Of a DNA stretch of 64,000 nt, positions 41,635 through 49,930 are shown piece after piece (positions within the stretch are counted from its first letter, which is position 1; each line of letters starts with the position of its first letter). The stretch is from Streptomyces sp. NRRL B-1347 (GTDB lineage Bacteria; Actinomycetota; Actinomycetes; Streptomycetales; Streptomycetaceae): the NCBI RefSeq assembly GCF_000720325.1, contig NZ_JOJM01000045.1, positions 1 through 64,000 of the forward strand, given 5' to 3'. The translations under genes and the position numbers were made by a program. The notes under the pieces are model-generated. The model had not been told where the DNA came from. It saw only the letters and a program-made list of their open reading frames with translations, and searched no databases.

Positions 41635-43521
41635 TCAGTTCAGGGAGACGCCGACGCCTTCCTCCACCGGGGTCGTGCCTTCCTCCATCAGCAGGACGAC
41701 GCCGCCGTGGTGGCCGTCGAAGGGCGAGCAGACCACGTGGCACATGATGCCGCGGCCGATGCGGTTCACCGCGGACACCACGACGGGCCCGGTGCGCTTG
41801 CGGGTGTCGAGGCACTTCTGGACCACGGGCCGCAGCTCCTCCGTCGGCAGCCCGAAGTCGAGCCCGAAGAACAGCTCGTCCATGACCTCGTCCCGGCGCA
41901 GCCCCCACAGATCGGCCGCGCCCCGGTTCCAGCTCTTGACCTTGGTGTCCGTGTCCAGGACCACCACGCCGGCCGCGATGCTGCTCATCACGCCCTCGAG
42001 GAAGGCATGTACCTCGTCCAGCTCCTCGGTGCGGATCCGCAGTTCCTCGTTCATGGTCTCCAGCTCCTCGTTGCCGGACTGGAGTTCCTCGTTGGTGGTC
42101 TCCAGCTCCTCGTTCGTGGACTGGAGTTCCTCGTTCGTCGTCTCCAGCTCCTCGATGCTGGACTGGAGTTCCTCGTTGGTGGTCTCCAGCTCCTCGTTCG
42201 TGGACTGCAGCTCCTCGTACGCCGTCTCCAGCTCCTCCCGGACCCGCTTGACCTCGGACTTGAGGCGGGTGGGAACCGTGACGTCGGTGAAGCTGATGAT
42301 GGTGCCCGCCGGCAGCCCGTTGGACCCGGTCAGCGGCTGGATCAGGATGTCGACGTACTGGACGTCGTCGCCGACGCGGCGCTCCACGCTGTTGACGCGC
42401 AGCGTCCTGCGCTCGTGCGTGGACTGCTCGATCAGCGAGCGCAGCTCGACGGGCCGGTACGAGATCTCCAGGTCCTGGAAGGGCCGCCCGCAGTCGTTGG
42501 TGGTGAGGCCGAACTGCACCCGCGCCTGGCTGTTGACCAGGATGACCGCGCCCTCGGTATCGACGGCGACCGCGGGCACCGGCAGGGCGTCCAGGATGAG
42601 GTCGCGCATCTGGCGGGTGCGCGCCGCCGAGCGCGGTTCGAAGGTGACGCCCGCCCGGAGCTTCAGGGGCGCGGGCTGGTAGGGCGGCCCGGCGTCACCG
42701 GGACGGCGCCGGAAGAGGCGCTGGCGCATGCTGACGACCTGGAAGCGGTCGGCGTCGTTCAGGAGCATCTCGGCCTTGCCGAGGAAGAGGTAGCCGCCCT
42801 CGCGCAGCGCGTAGTGGAAGCGGTCGATGATCTGCGTCTGCGCCTCGACGTTGAAGTACATCAGGGTGTTGCGGCACACCAGCAGGTCGAGCCGGGAGAT
42901 GGGGGCGTCCCGGGTCACGTCGTGCCGCCCGAAGATCACCCGGCGCCGCAGGTCGGGCCGGAAGCTGTACTGCGTGCCGTTCTGATCGAAGTACTTGTCC
43001 CGCAGCTCCACCGGCAGGGCTTCCAGGCTCTTGGCGGTGTACAGCGCGGTGCGCGCGTCGCGCAGCGCCTCCTCGTCGACGTCCGTGGCGTAGATCTTGA
43101 CGCGGTTCAGGCTCTCCTCCAGGCCCAGCGCCTCGGCGAACATGATCGCCAGCGAGTACGCCTCCTCGCCGCTGGAGCAGCCCGCGCTCCACACCCTGAT
43201 CTCGTCCTCGGGCCCGGCCGCGGCGAGCAGGTCGGGCAGGACCTCGCGCTGGAGGTACGTCCAGGCGTCCGGGTCCCGGAACATCGAGGTCACGTTGATC
43301 AGGATGGTGTTGAAGAGCGCACCGAATTCATCCGCGCTGGTCTCCAGGCGGTCGCGGTAGTCCGCGTACGACGTGACGTCGGCGTCCTGCATCCGCTTGC
43401 GGATGCGGCGGCCCAGCGAGGAGCGCTTGTACCCCGTGAAGTCGAAGCCGCGGGCGTCCCTCAGAAACCCGAGAAGTTCCTCCAGCTCCTCGTCCGTTTC
43501 GGAGTCGCGTGTTTCGCCCAT
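41635..43521 (-). CDS. CheR-type methyltransferase with coiled coil and PAS domains
   Basis: 628 residues. The N-terminal CheR domain (about 10-270) has TSMFRDPDAWTYL, the S-adenosylmethionine motif WSAGCSSGEEAYSLAI and RLDLLVCRNTLMYFN. A PAS-like segment follows (QMRDLILDALPVPAVAVDTEG), then about 95 residues of heptad repeats built from LETTNEE and LQSTNEE, encoded by a 42-bp DNA repeat at about 42040-42240, and a final PAS domain (SSIAAGVVVLDTDTKVKSWNRGAADLWGL in part). Streptomyces are non-motile, so the target is not a flagellar chemoreceptor. ATG at 43521 is preferred to GTG at 43524. Confidence 0.9.
   Translation of the reverse strand: MGETRDSETDEELEELLGFLRDARGFDFTGYKRSSLGRRIRKRMQDADVTSYADYRDRLETSADEFGALFNTILINVTSMFRDPDAWTYLQREVLPDLLAAAGPEDEIRVWSAGCSSGEEAYSLAIMFAEALGLEESLNRVKIYATDVDEEALRDARTALYTAKSLEALPVELRDKYFDQNGTQYSFRPDLRRRVIFGRHDVTRDAPISRLDLLVCRNTLMYFNVEAQTQIIDRFHYALREGGYLFLGKAEMLLNDADRFQVVSMRQRLFRRRPGDAGPPYQPAPLKLRAGVTFEPRSAARTRQMRDLILDALPVPAVAVDTEGAVILVNSQARVQFGLTTNDCGRPFQDLEISYRPVELRSLIEQSTHERRTLRVNSVERRVGDDVQYVDILIQPLTGSNGLPAGTIISFTDVTVPTRLKSEVKRVREELETAYEELQSTNEELETTNEELQSSIEELETTNEELQSTNEELETTNEELQSGNEELETMNEELRIRTEELDEVHAFLEGVMSSIAAGVVVLDTDTKVKSWNRGAADLWGLRRDEVMDELFFGLDFGLPTEELRPVVQKCLDTRKRTGPVVVSAVNRIGRGIMCHVVCSPFDGHHGGVVLLMEEGTTPVEEGVGVSLN
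42040..42240. repeat. 42-bp repeat encoding the coiled coil of the CheR-PAS protein
   Basis: Alternating CTCCAGCTCCTCG and CTGGAGTTCCTCG blocks repeat every 42 bp, four to five times. They encode pairs of heptads (ELETTNEELQSTNE). Confidence 0.8.
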
Positions 43522-44132
43522 CACTGCCTCTTGGTCTCGACAAGTCCGCGGATGACCGCGGCGATCTCCTCAAGGGGTAGCACGAAGTCCACTGCTCCCG
43601 TACCCAGGGCCGCCCGAGGCATGCTGTTGAATTCCGCGGACTGCGGATCCTGCGCGATCACCGTGCCGCCGCGCGTCTTCACCGCGTCCACGCCCATCGC
43701 TCCGTCGACACCCGTCCCGGTCAGCACGCAGGCGATGGCCCGCGGCCCGTACGCGCCCGCCACCGATTCGAACAGCAGGTCGGCGGAGGGGCGTACGAAA
43801 TGGACGAGCGCGCTGTTCGACAGGGTCAGGATGCCGTCGGCGTCCACCAGCAGATGCCGGTCGGGCGGTGCGACGTACACGGTGCCCGGCTGTGTCCGCT
43901 CCCCCTCCTCCGCGAGCTTCACGCGCAGCTCCGTGCGGCGGGCGAGCACGTCGGCGATGACCGTGCGGTGGCGCGGGTCGAGGTGCTGGACCACGAGGAC
44001 GGGCACCGGCAGGTCCCCGCCCAGCGCACCGAGCAGCACGTTGAGAGCGTGGATCCCTCCGGCCGACGATGCGACGGCCACCACCACGTACGAGTCCTCG
44101 GCGGCCGCCTCCAAGGGCTGATGAGCCGTCAC
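43521..44132 (-). CDS. CheB-type methylesterase without a receiver domain
   Basis: 203 residues, only the catalytic domain. The Ser motif VASSAGGIHAL, the His motif VVQHLDPRHR and the Asp motif LTGTGVDGAMG are intact. It lacks the N-terminal response-regulator domain of classical CheB, so activity is not controlled by CheA phosphorylation. Its stop overlaps the CheR-PAS start, coupling methylesterase and methyltransferase. GTG start at 44132. Confidence 0.88.
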   Translation of the reverse strand: MTAHQPLEAAAEDSYVVVAVASSAGGIHALNVLLGALGGDLPVPVLVVQHLDPRHRTVIADVLARRTELRVKLAEEGERTQPGTVYVAPPDRHLLVDADGILTLSNSALVHFVRPSADLLFESVAGAYGPRAIACVLTGTGVDGAMGVDAVKTRGGTVIAQDPQSAEFNSMPRAALGTGAVDFVLPLEEIAAVIRGLVETKRQ

Positions 44133-44273
44133 GGTGCCGAGCCTAGCGGACCTGGGGGGTGACGACAGGAGGGCGCGAACGGCCTCGTGACCGCCTTCGC
44201 GCGCTCGGGCGCGTTACGCCAGGTGGCGCAACCGGGCGTGCGCCGCCCGGCCGCCGCCGTTGTCCTAGCGGAC

Positions 44274-45050
44274 ATGGGCTCCCACATAGACGGCCCGCAA
44301 CCAGCGGGCAGAACACGACGTGACGCACTGGGAATCGGCGTGATCCTGCTCGCCTCAGGCGCGCTCGGCATGGCGGGAACACCGCCGGACGACGTCGTGG
44401 ACCGCGACGACGTCGATGACGTCATGGACCACGACGACCTCGTCGTCCCGGATGACCTCATCGACCCCGACGACGTCGTCGACCCCGACGACCTCATGGT
44501 TCCGGGCGACGTCACGGACCCCGGCGCCACCGAGGGCCCGCACGACGACTGCGTGGCCGACTACGACCCGCACTTCGAGGACGACCTGGCGGCGGCCGAC
44601 GCCGCGGTCCCCGAGGTCCGCGCGCTCACGGGCCCGCCGCGCCGATTCGCCCGGCCGCTGCGCCGCCGCTTCCGCGTGAGCGCCCGCTACGGCATCCGCG
44701 GCAACTGGATCGCGGGCCACCACACCGGCATCGACCTGGCCGTGCCCCGAGGCACCCCGGTGTACGCCGTCGGCTCGGGCGTCGTCGTGCTCGCCCGCTG
44801 GTCGGGGGCGTACGGCAAGGCGGTGACGGTCCGCATGCCGGACGGCCACTACGCGCTGTACGCGCATCTGAACCGCATCTCCGTGCGGCAGGGCGCGCGC
44901 ATCCGCACCGGCACCCGCATCGGCAGCAGCGGCAGCACGGGGCGCGCCACGGGACCCCACCTCCATCTGGAGATCCGGTCCCGGCGCGGCTACGGCTCGG
45001 ACATCAACCCGGTCAGGTATCTGGCCCGGCGCGGGGTGCGGCTCACCTAG
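44274..45050 (+). CDS. M23 family metallopeptidase (LytM-like) with Asp-rich repeats
   Basis: 258 residues. A hydrophobic segment (ALGIGVILLASGALGMAGT) is followed by about 45 residues of Asp-rich repeats (DDVVDRDDVDDVMDHDD, then VDPDDLMVPGD), then a LytM domain with HHTGIDLAVPRGTPV and HLHLEIR zinc-binding motifs. It probably cleaves cell-wall peptides outside the cell. The ATG at 44274 gives a start just before the hydrophobic segment. An upstream ATG at 44187 is possible. Confidence 0.85.
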   Translation: MGSHIDGPQPAGRTRRDALGIGVILLASGALGMAGTPPDDVVDRDDVDDVMDHDDLVVPDDLIDPDDVVDPDDLMVPGDVTDPGATEGPHDDCVADYDPHFEDDLAAADAAVPEVRALTGPPRRFARPLRRRFRVSARYGIRGNWIAGHHTGIDLAVPRGTPVYAVGSGVVVLARWSGAYGKAVTVRMPDGHYALYAHLNRISVRQGARIRTGTRIGSSGSTGRATGPHLHLEIRSRRGYGSDINPVRYLARRGVRLT

Positions 45051-45072
45051 CGCGGCCCGGCCCCGGCGGCGC

Positions 45073-45357
45073 TCAGGTCTGGACGGCGGGGACCAGCTGG
45101 GTCACCGGCTGCACCAGGTCCGTGACCTGGTGCAGCTCGTTCAGCCGGTGGAGGCCGCCGAGCTGGCTGGACACCGTCGGCACGGCGTCGTGCTGCGCCT
45201 CGGGCAGCGGCATGCGGCCCAGTTCGTCGATGGTGGCCATCGGCGAGATCTCCTTGGCCTGCTTGGCCTCGGTGGTCGCGTGGGCGGCGGGCGCCACGAG
45301 CGCCGCCGCGCCGGCGGCGAGGGAGACGGCGGCCAGAATTCGTCGTGCTGAAGTCAT
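45073..45357 (-). CDS. Small secreted protein, no cysteines
   Basis: 94 residues. A signal peptide (RILAAVSLAAGAAALVAPAAHA) is followed by a mature chain of about 67 residues with EISPMATIDELGRMPLPEAQ and a C-terminal QVTDLVQPVTQLVPAVQT. I do not recognise a domain. It lies next to a chaplin and resembles in style the other secreted proteins of this island (47345, 49268, 49931): short, Ala/Leu/Val/Pro-rich and without cysteine. Confidence 0.75.
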   Translation of the reverse strand: MTSARRILAAVSLAAGAAALVAPAAHATTEAKQAKEISPMATIDELGRMPLPEAQHDAVPTVSSQLGGLHRLNELHQVTDLVQPVTQLVPAVQT

Positions 45358-45580
45358 GCCCTCAGCAACGGCGGAGCCGCCCCCGGGACACGGGCGGGCG
45401 CCGCATTCCGCCCGGCGCTGGCACTAATGGCCTACAGAAGTACTGCTCGATTCACCCTGTGTGTTCGATCTCCAGAAGATCATCGACGATTTCACGCCGT
45501 TACTTCACATCAGAGCAACGCGTTAGAGGAATCGCGGCCACACCCACGCGGCCGTGCTTTCCAATTCGAAGGAGAACGTG

Positions 45581-45853
45581 ATGTCTCGCATCGCGAAGGC
45601 AGCTGCCCTCACGCTCGGCGCGGGTGCCGTCGTGCTGGGCGGCGCCGGACTCGCCTCGGCTGACGCCGACGCGCACGGCGCAGCCAAGGGTTCCCCCGGT
45701 GTCCTCTCGGGCAACCTGATCCAGGTGCCGGTCCACGTCCCGGTCAACCTCTGCGGCAACACCATCGACGTCATCGGCGTGCTGAACCCGGCGTTCGGCA
45801 ACACCTGCGTCAACAACGGTGGCACCGGCGGCGAAGGCGGCTACGGCCACTGA
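45581..45853 (+). CDS. Short chaplin with a Gly-rich tail
   Basis: 90 residues. A signal peptide ends near ASADADAHG, followed by a single chaplin domain: GSPGVLSGNLIQVPVHVPVN, CGNTIDVIGVLNPAFGNTC. Both cysteines are present and would form an intramolecular disulfide. Unlike typical short chaplins it has a C-terminal Gly/His tail (GGTGGEGGYGH). Chaplins assemble into amyloid-like films that let aerial hyphae leave the water surface. GAAGGAG precedes the ATG. Confidence 0.93.
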   Translation: MSRIAKAAALTLGAGAVVLGGAGLASADADAHGAAKGSPGVLSGNLIQVPVHVPVNLCGNTIDVIGVLNPAFGNTCVNNGGTGGEGGYGH

Positions 45854-45866
45854 GCGCCCCCAGGAG

Positions 45867-45898
45867 AAGCCCCCGGCGAGTACGTTCGCCGGGGGCTT
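45867..45898. terminator. Terminator between chaplin and tyrosinase
   Basis: A perfect 13-bp stem AAGCCCCCGGCGA / TCGCCGGGGGCTT with a six-base loop between convergent genes. Confidence 0.9.
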
Positions 45899-45917
45899 CC
45901 CGGTTCACGGGGCCATG

Positions 45918-46787
45918 TCACACGTAGCGGTAGATCCGCTCGTGGTCGAGCAGGTCGCCCGGTGTCGTCCGCCACGGGGGCATCGGCTCGTTCCGGGCGA
46001 CGACGCGGCCGTGCCCCGGCTCGCCGAGGCCGGGCGGGCGCTCCGGCAGGAACCGCGCGCCCCTGCGGTGCTCCCGTTCCCAGCGGCTCCACAGCAGGTC
46101 CACGAAGGCGTGGTTCAGCCAGAACACCGGGTCGTTCACGGAGCCGCCGCCCAGCATGTGGCCGCCGACCCAGCGGTGCACGCGGTTGTGGTTGCGCCAC
46201 CGCGCGGTGCCCACGCCGGACGTCCAGCCCTCCAGCTTGTTGCGGAAGCCCCCGTCCGCCCGCGAGTCCCAGGGCGGGACGTCGTACCGGGAGTCCTTCA
46301 TCGCCCACTCCACGTCGGCGGGCGTGGGCAGGTCGATCGGGTTCGAGGGGTTGCCGAACGCGCGGGTGAGGAAGTCCCCGTCGGTGACGCTCTCCTTGAT
46401 CCGCCAGTGGCCGTTGCGGCGGGCGAACGGGCCGGTGAGCACCTGCCGGTCGCCCTCGCGCCCGTTCCCGCCCAGGAAGTCCTCGCCCCACAGGGACGCG
46501 GCCGGGGTGCGGTCGTGCGTCCAGTCCCAGTACGGGACCGTGACCGCTTCGTCGACGCGCTGGAGGGCCCGCTCGAAGTCGAGCAGGAAGCGCCGGTGCC
46601 AGGGCAGGAACGTGGGCGTCATGTGGGCGACCCTGAGCCGGTTCTCGCCGTCCGCCACGTAGAAGTCGATGTGCGTGCGGACGAATTCGTCGTACTCGCC
46701 CCGGCGCTTCAGGCTCAGCACCGCGTCCACGAATCTGCGCCGCTCGGCCCCGGTCAGCCGGTTCTGGTTCTTGCGTGTGTAGGCCAC
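45918..46787 (-). CDS. melC2: Tyrosinase MelC2
   Basis: 289 residues, a type 3 copper enzyme. Copper-ligand regions are clear: RTHIDFY and FLPWHRRFLLDFE for CuA, and NHNRVHRWVGGHM and NDPVFWLNHAFVDLLW for CuB. It oxidises tyrosine and other phenols to quinones, leading to melanin. The GTG at 46787 has AAGGGGG upstream; the GTG at 46802 in the same frame has none. It has no signal of its own and is exported with MelC1. Confidence 0.93.
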   Translation of the reverse strand: MAYTRKNQNRLTGAERRRFVDAVLSLKRRGEYDEFVRTHIDFYVADGENRLRVAHMTPTFLPWHRRFLLDFERALQRVDEAVTVPYWDWTHDRTPAASLWGEDFLGGNGREGDRQVLTGPFARRNGHWRIKESVTDGDFLTRAFGNPSNPIDLPTPADVEWAMKDSRYDVPPWDSRADGGFRNKLEGWTSGVGTARWRNHNRVHRWVGGHMLGGGSVNDPVFWLNHAFVDLLWSRWEREHRRGARFLPERPPGLGEPGHGRVVARNEPMPPWRTTPGDLLDHERIYRYV

Positions 46788-46837
46788 GCGCGCCCCCTTC
46801 ACGTTCCCTGGCGCCCCGTGCGGTCAGGGCCGTGTCC

Positions 46838-47230
46838 TCAGTGGGTGTGACCGCTCAGCCGCGCCGTCACCCCGAGCTCGTCCACGGCCCCGCGGGCGGC
46901 CGCGAGCGGGCTCTCGTACGACCCGTAGTGGTCGACCATGGTCAGATAGCTGCCGTCGGCCCGGCGCATGAGGCCGAGCTGCCGGCCGTCGACCGTGACG
47001 CGCCACTCCGAGGGGCCCGCGCCGCGCTCGCCCAGGACCGGGTCGCCCTGGATGCGCCGCCCCCGGTACATCTCGTCGAAGGAGCCCTCGTCCGGCGCGC
47101 CGGGCGGGGTGGCCCGCGCCCAACCCGCCCGCATCACGCCGACCGCGGCGAGCGTGGCCGCGGCCGCCGCACCCAGCAGGTGGCGCCGCCCGAGGCGGTG
47201 GATCAGTGGCGTACCGGGCGCTGCGGTCAT
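46838..47230 (-). CDS. melC1: Tyrosinase cofactor MelC1
   Basis: 130 residues. A twin-arginine signal (GRRHLLGAAAAATLAAVGV) is followed by a small domain with EMYRGRRIQGDP, VDGRQLGLMRRADGSYLTMVDHY (in part) and a His-rich end (SGHTH). MelC1 delivers copper to MelC2 and carries it through the Tat pathway. It is upstream of melC2, the normal order of the melC operon. Confidence 0.93.
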   Translation of the reverse strand: MTAAPGTPLIHRLGRRHLLGAAAAATLAAVGVMRAGWARATPPGAPDEGSFDEMYRGRRIQGDPVLGERGAGPSEWRVTVDGRQLGLMRRADGSYLTMVDHYGSYESPLAAARGAVDELGVTARLSGHTH

Positions 47231-47344
47231 GTGCTCCCTCTCCCGCGACCATGTGCTGCCAGACCTCTAACCGCCCGACCCCCGGGGTCCGTTACGGGCC
47301 GGGCGTCACGGGCCCTGCCGCACCGGAGTCGAGCCCCGCAGGCG

Positions 47345-47848
47345 TCAGTTGAGTCCCAGGTCGGCCGCCGGCTGCGCGCTCAGCAGGGGCTGGTGCAGGC
47401 CGCCGCCGGGCAGACTGAGCGGCGGCAGGGCGGTGCCGTCGGCGCCCGGCGCGCCCAGCGGCGCGTCGAGCGTGGCGCCCGGCGTGAGGGCGTACAGGTC
47501 GGAGCCGCGCGCGGACAGGCCCACGCTCTTCAGGCTGTCCTCGCCCATGACGTCCGTCAGCGGGGCCGTGACCTGTACGTCGGGCAGCGCGTTGCTGACC
47601 GGGATCTGCGGGACGGCCCGCTCGGGCAGCAGCTTGCCCTCCACATAGCGGGGGCCTTCCAGCTCGCCGCCGGGCAGCGGCACGGGGAGGGTGCTGGTGA
47701 CCTCGGGGGTCTGCAGGCCCAGGGAGTGCTTGACCCCGTCAAGCGGCACGGTCACGCCGGGGTGGTCCGCCGCCGCGGTCGACGCCGCACAGGCTGCCGC
47801 GGTGCAGGCGAGGGCCGTGGCGATGGCCCCCCTCGTGGTGTGCTTCAT
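47345..47848 (-). CDS. Secreted protein of unknown function
   Basis: 167 residues. A signal peptide (IATALACTAAACAASTAAA) precedes a cysteine-free mature chain of Pro, Leu, Gly and Val-rich segments (TVPLDGVKHSLGLQTPEVTS, LPPLSLPGGGLHQPLLSA). AAAGGATCC precedes the ATG. No domain recognised. It is in the same style and strand as 49268 and 49931. Confidence 0.8.
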   Translation of the reverse strand: MKHTTRGAIATALACTAAACAASTAAADHPGVTVPLDGVKHSLGLQTPEVTSTLPVPLPGGELEGPRYVEGKLLPERAVPQIPVSNALPDVQVTAPLTDVMGEDSLKSVGLSARGSDLYALTPGATLDAPLGAPGADGTALPPLSLPGGGLHQPLLSAQPAADLGLN

Positions 47849-48028
47849 GGCTCGGATCCTTTCGCTACGGCGACCGCTCGGTTCGCACAGGTTCAACGAG
47901 CCCGCCCCGCGCACCAGCACAAACTTCGCCCGAGCAACCGAATACTCGCTTTAGCGGATGATCCCGTCGACTGATATCCCGCGGCCGCGACGGGCTCAGC
48001 CGGTGAATTCACCGAGCCGTGGCGGTCA

Positions 48029-48532
48029 TCAGGCGCGCAGCCGCTGCACCGGCAGCAGGCAGTGCGTGGCGTTGGTGAGGGTCTCCTCGTCGCCCGCGAA
48101 GTTCCTGAGGTTCTCCTCCGACACGGGTACGCCGGGCGAACCCTCCGGCCACGCGCGCGTGGTCATGATGAAGTACGCGTGCCCCCTGTCCTTGACGGCG
48201 GCGAGCCACTCGGGCGGGACCACGCACTGGGCGTTGACGTGCGGCATGGTGACGACCGCCTGCCCGGCCTCGACGAGCAGCGTCACCGGCAGGCTGGGGT
48301 TGCGCGCACCGTCGAGGAGCGGGCCGCCGACCGGCAGACCGGAGTTGTGCAGCAGCGCGCCGACGGCCTCCGCCGAGGCGTCCGGGCCGCCCTCGGCGTC
48401 CCCCAGGGGATAGGCCATGAGAAAGGCCATGTCCTTTTCCTCCTCGGGGTGTTCACCGCTCCAGGCGATGACGCCGAGGGTGCCCATGTCGGCCACTCGG
48501 AAAGGACGCTGCTCACTCGGTTTCGTGGTCAT
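48029..48532 (-). CDS. DUF5949 family protein
   Basis: 167 residues, no signal peptide. RVADMGTLGVIAWSGEHPEEEKDMAFLMAYPLGDAEGG (shown as its start and end: MGTLGVIAWSGE and MAFLMAYPLG) and the later MPHVNAQCVVPPEWLAA fit DUF5949, a small cytoplasmic family of Streptomyces. Function unknown. A longer upstream reading is rejected because its residues are Arg/Pro-rich artefacts. Confidence 0.75.
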   Translation of the reverse strand: MTTKPSEQRPFRVADMGTLGVIAWSGEHPEEEKDMAFLMAYPLGDAEGGPDASAEAVGALLHNSGLPVGGPLLDGARNPSLPVTLLVEAGQAVVTMPHVNAQCVVPPEWLAAVKDRGHAYFIMTTRAWPEGSPGVPVSEENLRNFAGDEETLTNATHCLLPVQRLRA

Positions 48533-48894
48533 GTGCGAAACCGTAGCGACGCGCGCGGCACGGTTTTCGCGCTTGTCACCTAAGTGGCCGAGCGGCCGTT
48601 CCGCATCACACGTTGGGGTGAGCAGGTCGAACGCGTGTGGCCGCCGCGGCCGGACGCGCGAAAGGCCGCCCGCGGAATCCGGAGGGCGGCCCGGGGAATG
48701 CGCAGGACGGCCCGGTGAACGCGGAAGGCCGGTCCGCGGAAAGGGTTCCGCTGACCGGCCTTTGAGTGCCGCGTTCGCCCTGGAGGAGGCGGGGGGAGCA
48801 CCGGGCGCGAGCGCCACGTGGTGTCCGTGGCGTCCGCAACATCCGTAACGTCCGTGGTGTCGCGTGGTGGTTCGCAACGCTCCGCGGGCGAAGG
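48533..48894. other. Intergenic region between DUF5949 and a chaplin
   Basis: No credible gene. It contains the DUF5949 promoter and the hairpin terminator at 48725-48762. The plus strand has several GGAAT/GCGGAA words of no clear meaning. Confidence 0.5.
48725..48762. terminator. Terminator downstream of the cysteine-free chaplin
   Basis: AAGGCCGGTC-C-GCGGAA, a four-base loop, TTCCGC-T-GACCGGCCTT: a 16-bp stem with one mismatch, ending in T. It lies about 130 bp after the chaplin stop. Confidence 0.8.
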
Positions 48895-49137
48895 TCAGTT
48901 GTTCGCGCCGCTGTTGCCGAACGCCGGGTTCAGGGCGCCGACCAGGTTGGCGGTGTTGCCCACGACGTTGACCGGGACGTTCACCGGGATCTGGCCGACG
49001 TTGCCCGAGCCGACGCCCGGGGAGTGCGCGGCGTCAGCGGCGGCGTCGGCGTCGGCGAAAGCGGTCCCCGACGCGGCACCCGCGGCCATACCGGCGGCGG
49101 CGAGGGCGAGAGCGGCCTTCTTGGCAGTGTTCATCAT
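48895..49137 (-). CDS. Short chaplin without cysteines (ChpE-like)
   Basis: 80 residues. A signal peptide (KKAALALAAAGMAAGAASGTAFA) and one chaplin domain SPGVGSGNVGQIPVNVPVN, VVGNTANLVGALNPAFGN. Both cysteine positions are replaced (V and S), as in S. coelicolor ChpE, the only chaplin without the disulfide. GGGAAGG precedes two adjacent ATG codons at 49137 and 49134; either may be used. Confidence 0.92.
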   Translation of the reverse strand: MMNTAKKAALALAAAGMAAGAASGTAFADADAAADAAHSPGVGSGNVGQIPVNVPVNVVGNTANLVGALNPAFGNSGANN

Positions 49138-49267
49138 CAAACCTTCCCTTAGGGTTTAGCTGAAGCCTAGGGGCGCAATTCTGGGGATTCCTGGAATAAC
49201 ACGCCCAAGCATTCTGGGGTTTCCCGTTCGGCTCAGCCCACCCGAAGGGAAACGGGAATGCCGACGA

Positions 49268-49546
49268 CTAGTTGGCGAGCGGCAGGCCGCCGAGCAGCTG
49301 CGTCGGGCCGCCGCTCGCGTTCAGCGTGTCCGTGGCCTGCTTGACCGTGTTGACGACGGAGCTCTTGTTCTCGGTGTCCAGCATGTTCGTGTTCAGCGGC
49401 GCCGCGTCCAGGGTCGGCTGGCTGAGCAGCGTGTCCAGGCCGCCGTTCAGGCTGGTGGGCGTCAGGTCGTTGGCGAAAGCGGGCGCGGCGGCACCGGCGA
49501 TCGCCATCGATCCAGCGAGGACAGCGGCAGCCTTCAGGGGCTTCAT
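49268..49546 (-). CDS. Small secreted protein, no cysteines
   Basis: 92 residues. A signal peptide (LKAAAVLAGSMAIAGAAAPAFA) and a mature chain with NDLTPTSLNGGLDTLLSQPTL and a C-terminal GGPTQLLGGLPLAN. No known domain. AGGAAAGG precedes the ATG. It lies between two chaplin genes and is probably expressed with them. Confidence 0.78.
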   Translation of the reverse strand: MKPLKAAAVLAGSMAIAGAAAPAFANDLTPTSLNGGLDTLLSQPTLDAAPLNTNMLDTENKSSVVNTVKQATDTLNASGGPTQLLGGLPLAN

Positions 49547-49930
49547 CGTGTTCCTTTCCTGGTAACTCTTGTCACCGTTGGCCGGGTCACCAATGGGCTT
49601 CACTCTTCAGGCAATTACTTCTGCCTGTCGTCTCTCTCACCGGTCCTAACGAGCGGAACTCAGCGCGGAAACCCCTGAAACTCAAACTTCCCGGAACCCA
49701 CTCGATGGCAGGGAACCCGCATTTTTCTCATATCAACTGGACTACGCACACACAGAGTTGACGAACATGTGGCGGCGCGGGCACGCGACGGACGGCGGCA
49801 CGCGCGGGAGCGCGCGGGAGGCGGGAGCGCGCGGGGGATGGTGGTGCGGGCACGACGAGACCCGCCGCACCGGAGCGTGCCGGCGTGGCGGGTCTCGTCG
49901 GAGACGGCTGGGGAGCGGCGCCCTTCCGGG
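49547..49930. other. Intergenic region between two secreted-protein genes
   Basis: Contains the promoter of the 49268 gene near 49560-49660, an AT-rich patch, the hairpin at 49854-49899, and a GCGCGGGAG direct repeat near 49800-49830. No gene seen. Confidence 0.5.
49854..49899. terminator. Terminator downstream of the Pro/Leu-rich secreted protein
   Basis: A 13-bp perfect stem GACGAGACCCGCC / GGCGGGTCTCGTC with an internal secondary stem in the loop, about 30 bp after the stop. Confidence 0.8.

Noticed and set aside
44187..44273. Upstream start for the M23 peptidase
   Set aside because: It would place 29 Arg/Ala-rich residues before the hydrophobic segment; kept only as an alternative.
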